10,994 bases of DNA from NCBI GenBank assembly GCA_003988855.1, contig QYAI01000289.1, forward strand, positions 1 through 10,994. The letters run 5' to 3'. The position numbers were made by a program, and so were the translations under genes. This document shows positions 7,525 through 10,994 of this stretch, piece by piece. Source of the DNA: Arachnopeziza araneosa. Its lineage: Eukaryota > Ascomycota > Leotiomycetes > Helotiales > Arachnopezizaceae. Every line of letters starts with the position of its first letter. The stretch's first letter is position 1. The notes under the pieces were generated by a model that was not told the DNA's origin, ran no database searches, and saw nothing but the letters and a program-made list of their open reading frames with translations.

Positions 7525-9174
7525 GCTCAACAACAATAGCTTCAAATAGCTCAAACTAAAGGCCGAATTGTTCTAGCTCTTCAAGCTTATTAAACAAGCT
7601 AATTTAGAAGTTTAAGAGCTGCCGCACGCGCGTACGATGTTTCTTAATCGACTCTAGCTCGAAGAAATCAAGAGATACTCTGCTAAGCTAATTTTACTTC
7701 TTCAAACCGAAAACTTACTTAGACGAGAGAAGACGCGCTTGTTTAGTAGATATTATCTATAGATACACGTAGTGTACTTTTTACGCAAGCTCTTGTTTAG
7801 CAAATAGCTAAATTACTTCTTGCAAAACGCGTTTAAAGTCTTGCTACTGCGAAGTTCGAATTAAGTTAGCATTAGGTCTTTTAATTTATAAAACGACACT
7901 TAAAGCTCGAATTACGATATAATCGAAAGTACAACTACTAAAAAGCTAAATGCGAAAATTCTGAAGTTATGCGAGCTTAGTTTAAGCTTGTACAGAATAC
8001 AATTGCGAAGTATAAAATTGCAGACAAAGATATATATAATTTTGATAAAACTAAGTTTTAAATAAAAGTTATATCTACAGCTAAAGTTGTAACAGCAGCA
8101 AAGAAAGCTTGTACAGACTTAATTTAGCCTGAAAATTGTAAATAAGTTATAGTTATTAAGTTTGTAAACAGCGCTAGACGAATTCTTCTTTCGCTTATTA
8201 TATTCAAAAGCTAGATGCACTAAAGAAGCTAGTACAAGAGCTTGCCTTCTGATTAGCTAGTTAAAGTTAGTAAAAATAGATAGACGACAGACAAACTAAG
8301 CTTTACTTAGCTAAAACAGCTGTTTAAGCCTTGTACACAAAGCTATACAGTTAGCAAATATAGACTCTTGATTATAGACAGCTATAGAAGCTACGCTACA
8401 GCTAAGTTCGATTAGTACTGCTCTAAACGCTTTATTATTGTATTATACATGCTTTCTTATTCGTCTTATTTCTTGCAACTTCTAGACGTCTCTTGTTTTG
8501 CTGTACTTAAGCGTACGTACGAATAAGCTGTACAAAAGCAAATAAAAGCTAGAATTAACTATATAGACAAAGACGACTTTTTAAAGCTATATATGCAAGC
8601 TCGACTAGCTACATATAGCTCGAGTACAATTTAAAGTAGATTTAAAGCAACTAGACTAGTTTTTTTTAATTCGAACGAAGTTTTAGAACAACTGCATATT
8701 TAGCTTTAAACACTACTTTCTTTTTCTTTGTCTATCGCAGCTCTTAGTTAAGTTCTAGAAACACTACATAATATTGCTAAACTAAAGCTTCAAAGCAAAT
8801 TTATTTAAAATCTTATTTAGTATCGCACGCAAAGTCTTTCTAGTCTAACTGTTTAAGCAATAAATTAGCTTATAAAAAAGTGCTAAATAGCTATGCATAG
8901 TACAGCAATTCTTAAAGCTAAGAATCAAAAACTAAGAGCTGCAAATAAGAAAGTACGAGAAAAAAAGCAAAAGAAAAAGGCTTTCGTAAAAAGAGAAAGT
9001 GTTCTAAGAGCTAGAGAGGTTCAGAAAGCTCAAAGAAGCTTAATAAGTAAGGTAGAAGCAAGAGTAGAAGTTCTAAAGCAGCTTACTTCTCTATTACTAA
9101 CACGTGCACTAAGGACGTGTAGTTTGTGTAGATCCTTAGAGCACACTGCAAGAACTTGCTCTAAACGTCGATAA
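7525..9174 (+). pseudogene. pogo/Fot1-type transposase of the nested element, 35 stops but no frameshift
   Basis: A DDE transposase of the pogo group, about 549 codons from 7525; Fot1-like proteins are of similar length. The true start is not visible. An N-terminal psq-type helix-turn-helix is at codons 10-45 (GRIVLALQAY ... RAAARAYDV), followed by a CENP-B-type DNA-binding region with NRKLT and later FIKRHLKLELRYNRKY. The first catalytic Asp is at 8044-8046 in NFDKTKF (originally DETGF), the second at 8377-8379 in LLIIDSYRSY (originally DGHGSH) and the third at 8485-8487 in LLQLLDVSCF (originally LLQPLDVGCF). The last two are 36 codons apart (DD35D). The C-terminus is basic with a CCHC knuckle at 9118-9159. 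I counted 35 stops, nearly all explained by CAR or TGG codons mutated in YpC/GpR context. The protein cannot be made. Confidence 0.93.
8893..9174 (+). pseudogene. Surviving open 3' segment of the nested transposase (93 codons, CCHC zinc knuckle)
   Basis: The longest stop-free part of the nested transposase. Its ATG is an internal Met codon of the original protein, not a real start; the preceding codons read through a stop (TAA at 8884-8886) in the same frame. It has a Lys/Arg/Glu-rich, probably coiled-coil or nucleic-acid-binding stretch (KNQKLRAANKKVREKKQKKK), then the knuckle CSLCRSLEHTARTC with intact C-x2-C-x4-H-x4-C spacing, then SKRR and TAA. No ribosome or promoter context suggests independent expression. 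It is open because the end of the element has been less mutated than its middle. Confidence 0.85.
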
Positions 9175-9249
9175 ATTAATTCTTTTTAGTTATATAGTTA
9201 ATATTTAATAAGGTTGATTTTTGACTAATTAATAAGTAGCTCGAAGTAG

Positions 9250-9303
9250 GGTAGTAGCAGGAATTCTAAGTCGCAAACTAGTCTGAGTTACGAACTGGTT
9301 AAG
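9250..9303 (-). repeat. Right terminal inverted repeat of the nested pogo element
   Basis: 54-bp inverted partner of 7444-7497, ending GAACTGGTTAAG before TA at 9304-9305. The two 17-mers are at 9266-9282 and 9283-9299. Confidence 0.93.
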
Positions 9304-10069
9304 TATGTTACTTAAAACTTGTCTTATTATTTGTCTAGCTATTAATTGTTAGTTTAATTACTTAGTCGTATAAAAAGTTACTTTTAGTATACTAACTTGC
9401 AAGATAAGTTTTTTTTTAAACTACTAGAAATAAAGAAATATTCTAACTTTTGCTATTAATACAAGCAATTGCTATTGCTTACTTTTAATTGCCTAGCTAA
9501 ACTACCTTAATTCTGCTACGTTAATCTGCGCAAGTTACGACTATTGCTAAAGTAATTATGCTTATTATAAAGCTTGTTTTGTTAAAGTTGTAAAAATTAA
9601 AGTTAACAATGCTATATTTCGCTTGTATATTCTTAACTAGTCGAAACTACACGCTAATAAGCTCTAAATCTTTGCATAAAGCTTTTTAAAAGTTATAAAC
9701 GCAATTAAAACGCGTTTTTAACTTTAGTTGTTGTTGTACAAATTAATGCGCTTAGAGCTTGCTAACGCAGCTTGCTTCTCGAAATTTAAGTATATAATTT
9801 GCTATATCTTTAACACTAGCAAGCTAAAGCGCAAATCTTCTAAAATCTAAGTTAAGTATATATCGAATAATTAATTTTTTTTCTAGCTTGAATAGTTTTT
9901 GACAATTAAGTCTAGTTTCGTTACAAGCAAGTATGCTAGTTATTATATGTTAAAAAGTTGTTTTAGGAACTTTGTAGATCTTTGCAGCAAAGCGACGACT
10001 AAGCTTTTTAGAAGTTCGAATAGCTTCGATAGCTAGAATAATTCGAGCTTCTTAGGTTTGAATTTCTAT
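9304..10069 (-). pseudogene. Host pogo transposase, N-terminal part (decayed)
   Basis: The start is inferred to be the ATA at 10067-10069, an ATG hit by the local G-to-A bias (the next codon is GAA). The protein opens IEIQT, then a stop replacing Gln, then EARIILAIEAIRTSKKLSRR, a psq-type helix-turn-helix, followed by a CENP-B-like segment (NCQKL, RYILNLD). At codon 163 is YNFNKTSF, where the family has NFDETGF: the first catalytic Asp (9581-9583) now reads Asn. Next come VVT, then GN-(stop)-K-(stop)-AIAIACINS, matching the family's GNREWAT-I-INA block. The reading ends at the TA where the nested element inserted and resumes at 7443 with a one-base phase difference, so a small indel sits near the junction. 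About 535 codons in total with 6602-7443. Confidence 0.82.
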
Positions 10070-10122
10070 TGTAAATAGTTAAGAAAACGCGTATTAAAGT
10101 TAATAAGTAATAGAGTAAAAGA

Positions 10123-10157
10123 AAGTGCGCCACTCGATAATATGCGCCACTTGATAA
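10123..10157 (-). repeat. Right terminal inverted repeat of the host pogo element (5' end of element)
   Basis: 35-bp partner of 6466-6500, with weaker similarity out to about 10105, bordered by TA at 10158-10159. It keeps the G residues (GTGGCGCA on the complement) that the left end has lost, so it is closer to the original sequence. Two 17-mers in tandem are also present here. Confidence 0.88.
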
Positions 10158-10271
10158 TAAACTATGTTATAGTTAATATTGTACTAATAAATTAACTAGT
10201 TATTAAAGTAAAGTAATTCTAAGTTTTAGTTTTTAATATACTAATAATACTTGTTATAAGATTATTTACTC

Positions 10272-10303
10272 TTACATAACTGTCACGTGCGACAGTTATG
10301 TAA
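10272..10303. repeat. Perfect 13-bp inverted repeat around CACGTG
   Basis: TTACATAACTGTC (10272-10284) and GACAGTTATGTAA (10291-10303) are perfect inverted copies separated by ACGTGC. A CACGTG E-box-type palindrome lies at 10284-10289, overlapping the stem base. The hairpin and the next 40 bases (AAGGCTAAGCAGACATAAAT) are less mutated than the surroundings. Read on the minus strand it begins TGTTACATAACTG, which would suit the start of an LTR, but no partner copy is in the window. The role is unknown; a protein-binding site or retroelement end are both possible. Confidence 0.8.
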
Positions 10304-10994
10304 CAAGGCTAAGCAGACATAAATAGCTGCTTCTTATAAAATTAAAAATGCATTCTTTTACAACTACATTATAATTTTGTTCTTACTAATTTAGTAGCAC
10401 GACTATAACTAGATCTTTAATTCTACATTTTAGATTATTAATTACTATACTTATACTTAATTAACTTCTAGAAGTTTTGCTTATTTAGCAACTAGCTTTT
10501 AATTACTGCGCAATTAGTTAGTTACTAATTAGCACTTTATTAATAACTACATTAGCTTTTATAAAAGCTAACTAACTTGCTTTGCAATTGCAAGCTTTTA
10601 TTAGTACTTGCTACGTTTACACTAACTTTATTAGTAAAAAGTTGCAACAGCAGATTTACAAAGCTGCAAACTTAGTGTTAAAGCTGCTTACTAACATTAG
10701 TAACAAAAAAAAAACGTTTAACAATTAATTGCTTTACAATTTCTAGCTTAGTAGTTAAACTTAAAAATAAACTTTAACAAAGCTATAAGCAAATACTTTT
10801 TTTTAATTAATAATACTAACAAAAAAAAAATTTAAATTAAATTTGCACTAGTTAGTTAAATTTAAAATTGTTATTGCTTTAAACACTATTTACTACTAAC
10901 ATAACAGTAACTTTAAAACTAAACTTAAACTTGCTTTAGCACTTTTTAAAAATTATTAACTTAACTAAACTGCTAAAGTAATTTACTTAGCAAA
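10304..10994. other. AT-rich hypermutated DNA without a recognisable gene
   Basis: Apart from the first 40 bases, this stretch follows the strict dinucleotide pattern of the left end: in 10560-10680 every one of about 20 C residues follows A or G. Neither strand has a useful open frame, and no protein family was recognised through the stops. It is most likely decayed mobile DNA. Confidence 0.6.

Larger units (their letters stand above)
7444..9303 (+). mobile_element. pogo/Fot1-type DNA transposon, nested inside the host element
   Basis: 1,860 bp bounded by 54-bp terminal inverted repeats and by TA at 7442-7443 and 9304-9305. It interrupts the minus-strand transposase of 6466-10157 and so arrived later. 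It carries one plus-strand transposase frame from near the left repeat to 9174, in a single reading frame without indels. It is clearly less mutated than its host: the first 200 and last 400 bases still contain many TC, CC, GA and GG. Size, TA target, repeat structure and domain order agree with Fot1-like elements of filamentous fungi. Confidence 0.92.
6466..10157 (-). mobile_element. pogo/Fot1-type DNA transposon (host element), split by a nested element
   Basis: The ends TTATCAAGTRGCGCA are inverted and bordered by TA (6464-6465 and 10158-10159), the pogo target duplication. Removing the inserted element at 7444-9303 and one TA copy leaves about 1,830 bp, a normal size for Fot1-like elements. 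The transposase reads on the minus strand, so the 5' end is at 10157. Two exon-like pieces (9304-10069 and 6602-7443) are parts of one gene divided by the insertion. The 3' half is saturated with mutations while the 5' end keeps more TC and GA. Boundaries are well supported by end symmetry and TA duplication. Confidence 0.88.

Noticed and set aside
8893..9174. 93-codon open frame as an independent small zinc-knuckle gene
   Set aside because: It is in frame with the upstream transposase, its Met is internal to the family protein, and only mutated stops separate it from the rest.

Overview
This window looks like a gene-free, transposon-packed, AT-rich block from a filamentous fungus, probably an ascomycete. 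I see no intact host gene, rRNA, tRNA or CRISPR array. The fungal call rests on three decayed pogo/Fot1-type transposases. Two of them have the usual fungal layout: an N-terminal helix-turn-helix, a DDE core and a C-terminal CCHC zinc knuckle. All DNA shows RIP-like C-to-T hypermutation that has filled the reading frames with stop codons.

Layout from left to right: about 1.5 kb of extremely AT-rich DNA with no recognisable gene; a minus-strand remnant resembling the integrase end of a Ty3/Gypsy polyprotein (1505-2180); a 333-bp LTR-like repeat (2335-2667); a minus-strand pogo-like transposase pseudogene (about 2690-4267) followed by a GC-rich unmutated patch (4318-4416); a second 333-bp LTR-like copy (4514-4846); a 1,097-bp foldback element that is one giant inverted repeat with a TA target duplication (4968-6064); a third, 5'-truncated LTR-like copy (6271-6422); a pogo-type element on the minus strand (6466-10157) split by a second pogo-type element on the plus strand (7444-9303); a perfect 13-bp hairpin around CACGTG (10272-10303); and AT-rich DNA to the end.

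The two nested pogo elements are well resolved. Each has TA target duplications, terminal inverted repeats carrying a 17-bp motif in tandem, and a full-length but dead transposase (about 535 and 549 codons). The host element was there first. It is more heavily mutated, and all three catalytic Asp codons now read Asn. The inserted element keeps all three Asp codons and one open frame without frameshifts, but has 35 in-frame stops.

The most notable observation is the mutation context. Canonical fungal RIP targets CpA. Here CpA survives, while C preceded by a pyrimidine (TpC, CpC) is nearly gone, and so are GpA and GpG on the same strand. The first 120 bases have 13 C, all after a purine, and 14 G, all before a pyrimidine. 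Mismatches between inverted repeats, the new stop codons and the Asp-to-Asn changes fit the same YpC-to-YpT rule. This suggests a RIP-like deaminating or methylating activity with an unusual 5'-neighbour preference.
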